From NCBI RefSeq assembly GCF_001457695.1, contig NZ_LN831025.1:1240001-1304000 (forward strand): a stretch of 64,000 bases of DNA, given 5' to 3'. This DNA is from Campylobacter jejuni. GTDB lineage: Bacteria; Campylobacterota; Campylobacteria; Campylobacterales; Campylobacteraceae. Below, in pieces: positions 17,463-27,230 of the stretch. Position numbers and translations under genes: made by a program. The notes below the pieces were generated by a model. That model was not told where the DNA came from and did no database searches. It worked only from the letters and a program-made list of their open reading frames with translations. Numbering within the stretch: the stretch's first letter is position 1; every line of letters begins with the position of its first letter.

Positions 17463-20003
17463 TTAAAAAATCTTATTTAATAATTTATTCACCGCTTTAT
17501 CTACTTTATCACCTGTACTTTTAGCACCGTCACTCACACCGCCGCCTACTACATTTTTAATAGAATTTAACACGCTTCCTGCATTTAAATTTACTTTAGG
17601 ATTTTCCGTAGTTCCTGTAATACTTCCTTTAAAATTAGCTCTATCGAGTTTAATATCAAAAGGCAAATTTAAAGCCCCGCTTTTAGAATTTAAAGCTCCT
17701 GATTGTACTAAAATATAAGAACGATCTGCTTGCATATTAAGATCAAGCTTGATATTTTCTTTTTTAATCAAAGCTTTAGCATTAGCAGTGCGATAAACAT
17801 CATTGGTAATATCTTTTAGTGTTAAAATTTTTAAAGCATTGGTAATAAGATTTGGTTTTAATTTACCCTCTTTCATATCCAAATTAACCTCGCCTTCTTC
17901 GCTTAAAAGATTATAATTTGCCTTCACATCTGCCTTACCTTGATAAACATCCATAAAATCTAAACCTTGAGCCAGACTACTTAAATCCACTCCATTTAAA
18001 TCAGCAAGCAAAAGGTTATCTTTAAGTGTGCTTTGAAGCTTTCCTTCAAATAAATTCGGACTATTTACAACAAAATTTAAATTCTTATCAAAACCTACCT
18101 TTCCATTAAATTCTGCCTTACCTTTAAGTTTTCTATCCAACAAAAAACCTAGTTTTGAAAAATCATTTATCTTTAGATTAAAATCCGAATTTAAAAGCAT
18201 TTTGCTTATATCAAAACTTCCTTGTAGTTTTGTAAGATCAGCTAAAGATGAATTTAAAACAGAATCAAATTGAGCGATATTGTTTTTAAAATTAATTTTG
18301 GTATTTAAATCATAACTTGTATTGTTTGGAAAATTTTTATTTAAAATTTTACTTAAAGTTGCGGCATTTAAAATACCCTTAGCTTCTAAATTTGCTTTAC
18401 CATTAAGATTGCTAAAATCGATATTATCTAAATTAACTTTTGCATTAATAATCCCACTGGCATAATTTGGCATACCTGCTATAACAAAAAGCTTAGATAA
18501 ATCAAGTTTATCAATGTTTAAATCAAGTTTTTTACCATTTGAATCAGCCTTGATTACACCATCTGCCAAATTTGCATTTGCATTTAAATTTTGTATTTGA
18601 GTGCCTATAATATGAGCTTTTGCAGTAAGATCTGCCTTACCTTGTAATTTTTGTCCTGCTATAACACTAAACTGGGACAAGTCATCAATAAAAGCATTTA
18701 AATCTGTATTTAACTCACTATTTTTTAAATTATAAGTTCCTTGAAGTTTTTTGATATTAAGCAAATTTGAAGCAAGCAAAGCATTGTAAGCAATATTGCT
18801 ATTTTTTGCATTTGCTTTAGCATCAAAACTAAAAATTGTATTTGAAAGCTCTATTTTAGCTATTTTTTTAAGCTCATTGGTGTTAATCTTTGCATTGTTT
18901 ATTTTTGCTTCAAGATCAAAATTAGAAAAATCCAAATCCGCATTTAGAAGTTTAGCATTTAAATTTCCAGAAACCAAAGCTCCATATCCTGCAAGAGCTA
19001 ATAATTTTTCCAAACTTGCTTCATTAATATCTGCAAAAATTTTATTATTTTTCAAACTTGCCTTTATTTCTCCACCAAGTCCAATAACTTGAGCATTTAA
19101 ACTTGATAGGATATTATTTACAACGCTTACTTGACCTACCACACCCAAACTACCATTTAATCTAGTTTTTGTAAGTTTTTCAAGCTTTACAAGAGAAGGA
19201 ATACTTAAATTAAAATCAGTACTTAAAGCATTCTTGCTAATATCATAAAGAGTTTTTTGGGTTTGTAAGTTAAGATAATCATTGTAAATTTTACTTACAG
19301 CATAAATCTTATCTTCTTTAACATTGGCCAAAATTTCCGCTTTAGGATTAGAATTTAAAGGCAAGTCTAAAGAAAAATCTTTTTTTATCGCCTCATAATT
19401 TATATAACTTGTATCAAGTTTTATGATAATATTTCCATCAGGTTTTAAATTCTGTGCTGAAATTTTTGCTTGAGCATTTAAAAAACCTTTAGCGTAACTA
19501 GAGTAAGATAAAAGATGAAGTATTTCTTCTATCTTAAGATTTTGCGCATCTAAATTTAAAGCAATAGGGCTGTAATTATACATTCTTGCATTTAAAAGTA
19601 CATTTGAACCTAGTAAATAACCCTTTCCATCTAAAGTAAAATCACTTGCTTTACCTTGAATCTTACCGCCAAAAGAAAGGTTTTGATTTAAATTTAAACC
19701 TAAATTTTTAGCATAATTTTGATTTAAAGAAATAAGATAGTCAAGATCAAATCCAAGCTTAAAAGGACTCAAAGCTCCCTTAAGATTAAAATCTGCCATA
19801 TTTGCGATATTTGCTTGCAATTCAAGACTTGAAAAACGTAAATTAAAATGCGTGATATTTACATCTAATCCCGCACTTTCTTTGATCTTTTTTTGCGCTA
19901 TATTTGCCACTATATTATTACCAAAACTTGTGAAAAGTATGGTATAAATAGCAATCAAAAGCACAACAACAAAAGCTATAACTCCATAAAAAATCTTTTT
20001 CAT
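17463..20003 (-). CDS. AsmA-like envelope protein with four internal repeats
   Basis: An 846-residue protein with a single N-terminal membrane anchor (about residues 5-26) and a long periplasmic region of short beta-strands, typical of AsmA/YhdP/TamB-type proteins thought to bridge lipids between membranes. The interior contains a repeat of about 170 residues. Clear copies begin near residues 258, 428 and 601 (for example LNTDLNAFIDDLSQF and LNSDFNLKINDFSKL), and a weaker one lies near 85-257. Each copy also has a segment ending SGNLNAK-, SGIINAK- or YQGKADVK-like. The C-terminal end is glycine- and lysine-rich. Function is inferred from architecture only. The gene is divergent from groES. 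Confidence 0.8.
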   Translation of the reverse strand: MKKIFYGVIAFVVVLLIAIYTILFTSFGNNIVANIAQKKIKESAGLDVNITHFNLRFSSLELQANIANMADFNLKGALSPFKLGFDLDYLISLNQNYAKNLGLNLNQNLSFGGKIQGKASDFTLDGKGYLLGSNVLLNARMYNYSPIALNLDAQNLKIEEILHLLSYSSYAKGFLNAQAKISAQNLKPDGNIIIKLDTSYINYEAIKKDFSLDLPLNSNPKAEILANVKEDKIYAVSKIYNDYLNLQTQKTLYDISKNALSTDFNLSIPSLVKLEKLTKTRLNGSLGVVGQVSVVNNILSSLNAQVIGLGGEIKASLKNNKIFADINEASLEKLLALAGYGALVSGNLNAKLLNADLDFSNFDLEAKINNAKINTNELKKIAKIELSNTIFSFDAKANAKNSNIAYNALLASNLLNIKKLQGTYNLKNSELNTDLNAFIDDLSQFSVIAGQKLQGKADLTAKAHIIGTQIQNLNANANLADGVIKADSNGKKLDLNIDKLDLSKLFVIAGMPNYASGIINAKVNLDNIDFSNLNGKANLEAKGILNAATLSKILNKNFPNNTSYDLNTKINFKNNIAQFDSVLNSSLADLTKLQGSFDISKMLLNSDFNLKINDFSKLGFLLDRKLKGKAEFNGKVGFDKNLNFVVNSPNLFEGKLQSTLKDNLLLADLNGVDLSSLAQGLDFMDVYQGKADVKANYNLLSEEGEVNLDMKEGKLKPNLITNALKILTLKDITNDVYRTANAKALIKKENIKLDLNMQADRSYILVQSGALNSKSGALNLPFDIKLDRANFKGSITGTTENPKVNLNAGSVLNSIKNVVGGGVSDGAKSTGDKVDKAVNKLLNKIF

Positions 20004-20080
20004 TTTTATCCTTTAGTTTATTTTATAAAATAACTTTAGTCTATAAAACTAAACTTTTATAAATATTTTAATTTAAAGTA

Positions 20081-20109
20081 TTGACAAAATTCATTTTTTA
20101 TAGTATGAT
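20081..20109 (+). promoter_or_regulatory. groESL promoter
   Basis: TTGACA at 20081-20086 and TATGAT at 20104-20109, separated by 17 bp. This is an unusually complete sigma-70 promoter for Campylobacter and places the transcript start within the CIRCE operator just downstream. Confidence 0.85.
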
Positions 20110-20110
20110 A

Positions 20111-20137
20111 TTATCACTCTAAATAAAAGAGTGCTAA
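20111..20137 (+). promoter_or_regulatory. CIRCE operator (HrcA site) of groESL
   Basis: An inverted repeat TTATCACTC - 9 bp - GAGTGCTAA. It matches the CIRCE consensus (TTAGCACTC-N9-GAGTGCTAA) with one mismatch in the left arm. It directly follows the -10 element, so HrcA binding would block transcription start. The hrcA gene is not in the window. Confidence 0.93.
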
Positions 20138-20164
20138 AATCAATATTTTTAAGGATGGACAAAA

Positions 20165-20425
20165 ATGAATTTTCAACCTTTAGGAAAGCGTGTTCTAGTT
20201 AAACGCGTAGAAGAAACTAAAACAACAGCCTCAGGCATAATTATACCAGATAATGCTAAAGAAAAGCCTTTAATGGGTGAAGTAGTAGCAGTAAGTAAAG
20301 AAATCACTGATATTGCAAATGGTGATAAAATCGTGTTTGCTAAATACGGTGGAACAGAAATTAAACTTGATAATAATGAATATTTAGTTTTAAATTTAGA
20401 TGATATCTTAGGAATTTTAAAATAA
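20165..20425 (+). CDS. groES: Co-chaperonin GroES
   Basis: An 86-residue co-chaperonin that caps the GroEL cavity. [16 protein letters not shown] at the start, the mobile loop region [18 protein letters not shown] and [13 protein letters not shown] match the family. AAGGATGG precedes the ATG. It is controlled by the promoter and CIRCE operator directly upstream and is followed after 20 bp by groEL. Confidence 0.98.
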   Translation: MNFQPLGKRVLVKRVEETKTTASGIIIPDNAKEKPLMGEVVAVSKEITDIANGDKIVFAKYGGTEIKLDNNEYLVLNLDDILGILK

Positions 20426-20442
20426 TTTATAAAAAAGGATAA

Positions 20443-22083
<1,641 letters not shown>

Positions 22084-22101
22084 TATCTGCTCTAACCTCT
22101 T

Positions 22102-22126
22102 ATCAGCAAGGATTTTCCTTGCTGAT
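22102..22126 (+). terminator. Hairpin after groEL
   Basis: A perfect 10 bp inverted repeat (ATCAGCAAGG/CCTTGCTGAT) around a 5-base loop, 18 bp after the groEL stop. It touches the 3' end of the converging dccS gene and could serve both strands, although no strong T-run follows on the plus strand. Confidence 0.7.
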
Positions 22127-23316
22127 TACCAATTTAATTTAAAAACACTCCCTTGATTTTCTACAGATTTGCAAATAATCTTAATATCATTATCATCACA
22201 AACTTTTTTTACCAAAGAAAGCCCTATACCAAATCCTCCTTGATCGGTATTAAATCTTGTATATCTATCAAAAATATGATTTAAATTTGACTTTGAAATT
22301 CCACAACCTGTATCCGCAATACTTAAAAAATTGGCTTTTAAAATTATAGAAATTACTCCACCTTTTTTATTGTATTTAATAGCATTGCTTATAAGATTAT
22401 CAATCAATTTAGAAATTTGACTTTTAGGAGCAAAAATATTTGCTTGATTTAAATCAAGCTTTAGTGTAATTTTTTTTTGCTCAAAAAATACTTTAAAATA
22501 TTCCAATCTTTCTTCAAGTAGTATTCTTAAATCAAATTTTTGTTTTTCTGTTTCTAGGGTATTAGGGAAATTATAAAAAACAAGATCAGAATACACTTGA
22601 GACAAACTTTTTGCAGCAAGCTTAATCCTTGTAAATTTAGCATTATCTCCTAAATTTTGATGCTCAAGTTGTTCTATACTCATCAAAATAACACTTAATG
22701 GGGTATTGAGTTCATGAGTTGAATCTTTAATGAAACGATTTAGTGTGCTGATTTTATCCTCTAAAGGCTTTAGAGCAATTTTTACTAAAATATAAGATAT
22801 TAAACCCAATATGCAAAAAGCCATAATAGCAAAACCAAAAACTTTCGTTCTAATCCAAAAAAGATCTTTGCCAACATCTTCACCCTGTATTAAAATTTGC
22901 AAACCATCGTTAGTATTTACTTCTTCATTGCTAGTATGTCTTAAAAAATAATGATCTGCACTCATAGGAGCAAGGAAAAAAACCTTATTATCACAAATAC
23001 CTCTACCTTTAAGCTCTATCTTTGCTTTTCTTAAATTAAAATCTATATTACTAAAAAGAATCTTTTTAGCATCAAATATAGCAAATTTTAGTGCTGTGCT
23101 TTGAGCAATATTTTTTGCACTTATATCTATAGGGGTAAAACGAGAATTTAAGATGCTTATAACAATGTTTCTATGATTTTCTCTCAAAGTGGCACCCTTT
23201 AAAACAACTAATTCTTCATATAATTTTTGATACCATAATGCAAAAAAAATAGTTAAAAAAATACCTGTAGTTGTTAGGTAGATTAATAAAATTTGCCTAA
23301 TGACTTTTTTAGCCAT
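22126..23316 (-). CDS. dccS: Sensor histidine kinase DccS
   Basis: A 396-residue inner membrane kinase with helices near residues 8-28 and 158-180 that enclose a periplasmic sensor region. The H-box is FIKDSTHELNTPLSV with phospho-accepting His201, followed by N-box NLISNAIKYN and G-boxes DTGCGISKSN and GGFGIGLSLVKK. The start overlaps the dccR stop by 8 bp. In C. jejuni the DccRS pair influences colonisation and late-growth gene expression. The signal is not known from sequence. Confidence 0.92.
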   Translation of the reverse strand: MAKKVIRQILLIYLTTTGIFLTIFFALWYQKLYEELVVLKGATLRENHRNIVISILNSRFTPIDISAKNIAQSTALKFAIFDAKKILFSNIDFNLRKAKIELKGRGICDNKVFFLAPMSADHYFLRHTSNEEVNTNDGLQILIQGEDVGKDLFWIRTKVFGFAIMAFCILGLISYILVKIALKPLEDKISTLNRFIKDSTHELNTPLSVILMSIEQLEHQNLGDNAKFTRIKLAAKSLSQVYSDLVFYNFPNTLETEKQKFDLRILLEERLEYFKVFFEQKKITLKLDLNQANIFAPKSQISKLIDNLISNAIKYNKKGGVISIILKANFLSIADTGCGISKSNLNHIFDRYTRFNTDQGGFGIGLSLVKKVCDDNDIKIICKSVENQGSVFKLNW

Positions 23317-23974
23317 AGCAATATCCCCTGCCTCTTTGATTTATAATTTTTTCTTTTCCTAAAATTTTACGTAAATTTTTCACATAAGCCCTTAAACTTA
23401 GCTCACTAGGCTCCTCATCATAATCCCAGAGTTCTTCAAAAATTCTCTCTGTACTTAAAAAGTTGTTTTTATTTTTAAGTAATAAAGACAAAAGCTTAAT
23501 TTCTTTACTCGGTAAAGTCAAGGTTTTATTATTATGGTAAAGAATTTGTGTAGTAAATTCAAATCTAAATCCATCTCCTAAATCTTCAAAATCTTCATTT
23601 TTATGTGAAAAAGCTCTTTTAAGCAAAGCTTTAACCCTGATAGATAACTCGGCAAGTTCAAAAGGTTTTTTTATATAATCATCACAACCTGCGTCAAAGC
23701 CTTGTTTTAAATCGTTTGTTGTGTTTAAAGAAGTCATGAAAATTGCTGGAGTTTGCTTTCCGCTTTTTCTTAATTCTTTAAGTAATGAAAATCCATCTCC
23801 TAAAGGAACTTTTACATCTAAAATCCAAAGATCAAAATATCTTTCATAAGCCATATCTAAAGCTTCTTGCGCATTATCGCATAAAAATACTTCATATCCC
23901 TCATCGTTTAAAAACTCTTCAATGATCTCACTCAAGCTCAAATCATCTTCTAAAAGTAAAATTTTAGCAGCCAT
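23309..23974 (-). CDS. dccR: Response regulator DccR
   Basis: A 221-residue OmpR/PhoB-type regulator. The receiver has acidic residues Glu9-Asp10-Asp11, the phosphorylation site Asp53 (ILDVKVPLGDG) and KKPFELAEL, and a winged-helix DNA-binding domain follows (ERIFEELWDYDEEPSELSLRAYV region). It is cotranscribed with dccS. The 147 bp upstream region is shared with the divergent hemerythrin gene. Confidence 0.92.
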   Translation of the reverse strand: MAAKILLLEDDLSLSEIIEEFLNDEGYEVFLCDNAQEALDMAYERYFDLWILDVKVPLGDGFSLLKELRKSGKQTPAIFMTSLNTTNDLKQGFDAGCDDYIKKPFELAELSIRVKALLKRAFSHKNEDFEDLGDGFRFEFTTQILYHNNKTLTLPSKEIKLLSLLLKNKNNFLSTERIFEELWDYDEEPSELSLRAYVKNLRKILGKEKIINQRGRGYCYG

Positions 23975-24078
23975 AATTTAAATCTTTCTAACTTCAAATC
24001 TCTTAAATATATATCATTGTATCAAAATTCTTATCAATTATTTAATAAAATTTCATTTTTATTTAATTTATTTTTATC

Positions 24079-24084
24079 TATAAT
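24079..24084 (+). promoter_or_regulatory. -10 element of the hemerythrin gene
   Basis: TATAAT preceded by a long T-rich stretch with periodic T-runs, the typical Campylobacter sigma-70 form without a -35 box. It lies about 38 bp before the ATG at 24122. Confidence 0.65.
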
Positions 24085-24121
24085 CCTTTCATACAAATAA
24101 ATTTTTCCTTAAGGAGTTAAA

Positions 24122-24721
24122 ATGCTTCCAAAATGGGATAACAGCTATAGTGTGCACAATGCTAAAATTGATGAGCAGCATAAAAAGCTTTTTAAACTTG
24201 CTGCAAAAGTTGAAGTTGTATCAGATAGATCTGTAAGTAAAAATGAAGTCAAAGAACTTTTGGCTGAATTTTTTAATTATATGAAAGATCACTTTAATGA
24301 TGAAGAAAAATACATGCAGCTAATAGGCTATCCAAATTTAGAAGAACATCGAAAAATACATAAAGAAATCATCCAAACCATGATTAATTTAATCAAAGAT
24401 ATCAAATCAACCAATGATCTTAAAGAAAAACTTTATATAGTGGCTAAAAAGTGGCTTTTAGAACACATACTATATGAAGACATGAAAGTTGAAAAATGGA
24501 GAAGTTCTTCTTTGTCTACAGATGATGGTGGCGATGTTAGCTTTGAAGCAGCAGAAGATGAAGATAATGAGCATCCACAATTTTATCTTTATACCTGTAA
24601 TTGTCCTGGTAAAATTCACGATGTTCCTTATAGCATTCATCAAAAAATAGAATTACAAGGTCATAAATTTACTTGTAAAACTTGTAAACAAGCTATAAAA
24701 TTTTACAAAAAATATTCTTAA
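24122..24721 (+). CDS. herB: Bacteriohemerythrin with C-terminal cysteine module
   Basis: A 199-residue protein. The hemerythrin domain has every di-iron ligand expected for the family: His20, His57, Glu61, His76, His80, His115 and Asp120. Hemerythrins bind oxygen, and in C. jejuni they have been linked to protecting oxygen-labile iron-sulphur enzymes. I recall this member being called HerB. After an acidic linker (residues 134-151) comes a separate module with Cys159, Cys161, Cys185 and Cys188, which looks like a zinc or iron site and is unusual for the family. AAGGAG precedes the ATG. The RHH-type gene follows after 10 bp. Confidence 0.88.
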   Translation: MLPKWDNSYSVHNAKIDEQHKKLFKLAAKVEVVSDRSVSKNEVKELLAEFFNYMKDHFNDEEKYMQLIGYPNLEEHRKIHKEIIQTMINLIKDIKSTNDLKEKLYIVAKKWLLEHILYEDMKVEKWRSSSLSTDDGGDVSFEAAEDEDNEHPQFYLYTCNCPGKIHDVPYSIHQKIELQGHKFTCKTCKQAIKFYKKYS

Positions 24722-24731
24722 GGAGGATAAA

Positions 24732-24980
24732 ATGAAACGCAATGTAAAAACTTATTCTTTTAGAATGCCTTTAGAGCTTAAGGAGCGTTTGGATAATTTA
24801 AGTAAAAATCTTTCTAAACCAAAATCAACCATAGCAAAAGAAGCCATAGAGGCTTATCTTAATGAAGTTGAAGATTTTTCTTTTGCTGTTAATGCCCTAG
24901 AAGAACTTAAAGATGGGGATTATCAAAAGGCAAGTAAAAAAATAGATAAAATTGTCAAAAATCTTAAACAAACAAAATAA
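24732..24980 (+). CDS. Ribbon-helix-helix (CopG-type) small protein
   Basis: An 82-residue basic protein. The N-terminal KTYSFRMPLELKERLDNLSK and STIAKEAIEAYLNE fit the ribbon-helix-helix DNA-binding fold of CopG/Arc repressors and many antitoxins, and the last 25 residues are lysine-rich. A very strong AAGGAGG lies 8 bp before the ATG. It is 10 bp from the hemerythrin gene and most likely co-transcribed. No toxin gene is adjacent, so an antitoxin role is not supported. An autoregulator or local regulator is an inference. Confidence 0.75.
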   Translation: MKRNVKTYSFRMPLELKERLDNLSKNLSKPKSTIAKEAIEAYLNEVEDFSFAVNALEELKDGDYQKASKKIDKIVKNLKQTK

Positions 24981-24984
24981 AAAA

Positions 24985-25011
24985 CTTTATCACAATTTTT
25001 TTGTGATAAAG
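24985..25011 (+). terminator. Hairpin after the RHH gene
   Basis: A perfect 11 bp inverted repeat (CTTTATCACAA/TTGTGATAAAG) around a 5-T loop, 4 bp after the stop codon. It is AT-rich with no long T-run afterwards, so it may be a weak or 3'-stabilising terminator. It may also end the reverse-strand tRNA transcript. Confidence 0.65.
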
Positions 25012-25070
25012 ACTTATTAATTTTTTATATTAAAATACATTTATGAATATTAAAAATGGAGTTAAAAAAG

Positions 25071-25145
25071 TGGCTCCGGATGTAGGATTCGAACCTACGA
25101 CCAATCGGTTAACAGCCGACTACTCTACCGCTGAGCTAATCCGGA
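25071..25145 (-). tRNA. tRNA-Asn (GTT)
   Basis: 75 nt on the reverse strand. The acceptor stem TCCGGAT pairs with ATCCGGA, the discriminator base is G, and the CCA end is encoded. The D arm (GCTC...GAGT), the anticodon loop CTGTTAA with anticodon GTT, and the T arm GGTTCGAATCC are intact. A consensus promoter lies just upstream. It stands alone between the RHH gene and cprS. Confidence 0.97.
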
Positions 25146-25165
25146 ATATTTAAAAGTAAAATGTG

Positions 25166-25194
25166 ATTATAGTGAAATTAAAAAACTTTGTCAA
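25166..25194 (-). promoter_or_regulatory. Consensus promoter of tRNA-Asn
   Basis: On the reverse strand, TTGACA (25189-25194) and TATAAT (25166-25171) are separated by exactly 17 bp, a perfect sigma-70 match 20 bp before the tRNA. This contrasts with most protein-gene promoters here, which lack a -35 box. Confidence 0.88.
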
Positions 25195-25236
25195 GGGTTT
25201 TTTCACAAAAATGCATTTTTTATGTAAAAAATTAAT

Positions 25237-26484
25237 TTATTCCTTAACAATAACACTTTTTAAATTTCTAAAATAAAACAAATTTACCCCATCTTCATAT
25301 AAATAATCAAGCTTCATTCCATGTGTTTCTAAAATAGTATTTACAATATAAAGCCCTAATCCAAAACTTGATTTTTGTTTTGATCCTTGAGTAAAAGCTT
25401 GAGTATAGTATTCTAAAGTATTGTTAAGCTCAGGACCACGATTTTTAAAACAAATATAATCATCTATAATATCAATTTGCACAAACCCATCTTCAGAATG
25501 TTTAATACCATTATCTATCATATTTTTAATCGCCGTAGTAAAAAGTTTAAAATCCACATTTACAAAAAAACTTTCTTCCATAAAAATACGTATATTGCTA
25601 TCATCTCGCATTGCAATTTCTTTGGCTTCATCTAAAACATCTAAAATATTGTATTTTTTTCTATTTATAAAAGCAGCCCCTGAAGTAATTTGCTCAATAG
25701 CAGCAAATTCATTAATTAAAATTTCAAGTCTAGTAAAAACCCCATTTAAACGCTCTTTATATTTATTATCTTCTATCATTTCTAAAGTTAAGAGCCCCTT
25801 AGTAATAGGAGTTTTGAGTTCATGCATAATATTTCTTAAAAAAAACTGACGAGATTGGTTTAGCTTTCGAATTTGAACAATGGCTTGATAAAAAGCTTCA
25901 CTTACTTGTGAAATTTCATCCATCCCAGTGCTTACATCTTCTATATCATTAAGCTTTCCTTGGGCAAATTTATCAATTTGTTTTTTAAGCCTTTTAAGGG
26001 GTTTTAATTTCTTAAATATATAAATATAAAGCAATACAAGAATACAAATCACGGCTACAGCTATAGCTTTGATAATAAAATACCTATAGGTTTGATAATC
26101 TTGATCCTTATAAAGATAAACCTTTCCATCATAAATAATATTTAAATACACCTGTCTATTATAAGAAATAATCTCGATTAAGCCATTATTAACCTCAACC
26201 CTAGCTAAAACATCACCTCTAAAAAGAATTTTACGGATCTGCTTTGCTTCTGTTATCTCATCCATTTTATTATAATTTTTTGTCTGCTCTTCAAATTCTT
26301 TTTCGCTGATAACTCCTGCAAAATTTAAGAGCCTTGCATTAGCTATCAAAGAATATTTTGTATTTAATTCTCTAGTATAATTTTGCTGATCGTATTCTAT
26401 AAGCCACAAAAAGCCTAGTATAACACTAACCCCAGCAAAAATAAAAATAAAAGTTATAGTATAAAAAATCGAAGATTTATTCAT
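25237..26484 (-). CDS. cprS: Sensor histidine kinase CprS
   Basis: A 415-residue membrane kinase with helices near residues 8-29 and 137-158, a periplasmic sensor region between them and a HAMP-like segment. The H-box FFLRNIMHELKTPITKGL has phospho-accepting His221. The N-box is NMIDNGIKHSEDG, and FGLGLYIVNT ends the ATP site. It overlaps cprR by 4 bp. In C. jejuni CprRS influences biofilm formation, stress tolerance and envelope genes, and the neighbouring htrA fits that role. Its sequence around the H-box closely resembles the racS start seen at the right edge. Confidence 0.92.
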   Translation of the reverse strand: MNKSSIFYTITFIFIFAGVSVILGFLWLIEYDQQNYTRELNTKYSLIANARLLNFAGVISEKEFEEQTKNYNKMDEITEAKQIRKILFRGDVLARVEVNNGLIEIISYNRQVYLNIIYDGKVYLYKDQDYQTYRYFIIKAIAVAVICILVLLYIYIFKKLKPLKRLKKQIDKFAQGKLNDIEDVSTGMDEISQVSEAFYQAIVQIRKLNQSRQFFLRNIMHELKTPITKGLLTLEMIEDNKYKERLNGVFTRLEILINEFAAIEQITSGAAFINRKKYNILDVLDEAKEIAMRDDSNIRIFMEESFFVNVDFKLFTTAIKNMIDNGIKHSEDGFVQIDIIDDYICFKNRGPELNNTLEYYTQAFTQGSKQKSSFGLGLYIVNTILETHGMKLDYLYEDGVNLFYFRNLKSVIVKE

Positions 26485-27155
26485 TGAGTAAGCTTATAAC
26501 CTATTCCACGTATAGAGTGAATATATTTTGGAGTTTTTGGATCATCTCCCATCTTTTGACGAATTCTACTAATAATAACGTCTATACTTTTATTGCTAGA
26601 ATCCTCACTAATAGAAGAACAATTATAAACAAGCTCTTCACGACTTACCACTCCACCCTCTTTTTTAATCAAATAGCTTAAAATATCAAATTCAGCATTA
26701 GTTAAAGTAAGCTCTTGTCCTTTCATGGTAATAATATGCTTATATTGATCATAAACAAGATCTTTTACACTTTTTGCTATGGCGCTTTTTGTATTTGAAA
26801 TACGTCTTAAATGACTTTTAATACGTGCTTGTAATTCTTTTGGATTATAAGGTTTTGGTAGATAATCATCTGCTCCAAGCTCTAAAGCATTAACCTTATC
26901 TGTAATATCATGTCTTGCACTTGAAATAATAATAGGTGTATCATACTTTTTACGAATCTCTTCACACACTTCAAGCCCATCAAGCCCTGGCAAAGAAAGG
27001 TCTAAAATGATAAGCTGATATTCTTTTAATGCAAGCTTAGAAAGACCTATATAAGGCTCATGAGCTATATCAACTTTCATATCAAATTTTTCCAAATATT
27101 CAGCTGTAATTTCTGCTAATTCTAAATCGTCTTCTATCATAAGAATATTTGTCAT
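26481..27155 (-). CDS. cprR: Response regulator CprR
   Basis: A 224-residue OmpR-type regulator with phosphorylation site Asp52 (ILDLSLPGLDGLEVCEEI), the acidic pocket at residues 8-10 and DDYLPKPYNPKE at the receiver end, followed by a winged-helix domain ending KYIHSIRGIGYKLTQ. It is reported to be essential in C. jejuni. The receiver is strikingly similar to that of RacR at the right edge (shared DYLPKPYNPKE and GLEVC.EIR). It lies 75 bp after htrA on the same strand, so htrA is the upstream gene. Confidence 0.93.
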   Translation of the reverse strand: MTNILMIEDDLELAEITAEYLEKFDMKVDIAHEPYIGLSKLALKEYQLIILDLSLPGLDGLEVCEEIRKKYDTPIIISSARHDITDKVNALELGADDYLPKPYNPKELQARIKSHLRRISNTKSAIAKSVKDLVYDQYKHIITMKGQELTLTNAEFDILSYLIKKEGGVVSREELVYNCSSISEDSSNKSIDVIISRIRQKMGDDPKTPKYIHSIRGIGYKLTQ

Positions 27156-27230
27156 AGTTTTCCTTTATTTTAAACTTAATTTTAATTTTAAACTAAAATT
27201 TATAACAAAAGGAAAATCCTTCCGTTATTT

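Noticed and set aside
18796-19092. Forward frame inside the AsmA-like gene
   Set aside because: Mirror of a repeat-rich gene; no upstream start signals, and hydrophobic content comes from the antisense of leucine/lysine-rich codons.
24732-24980. Toxin-antitoxin module
   Set aside because: The RHH protein resembles an antitoxin, but no toxin-sized frame lies beside it; the neighbours are a hemerythrin gene and tRNA-Asn.
25071-25145. tRNA-Asn as an integration site for a mobile element
   Set aside because: No duplicated tRNA 3' end and no integrase gene nearby; both sides match normal chromosomal genes.
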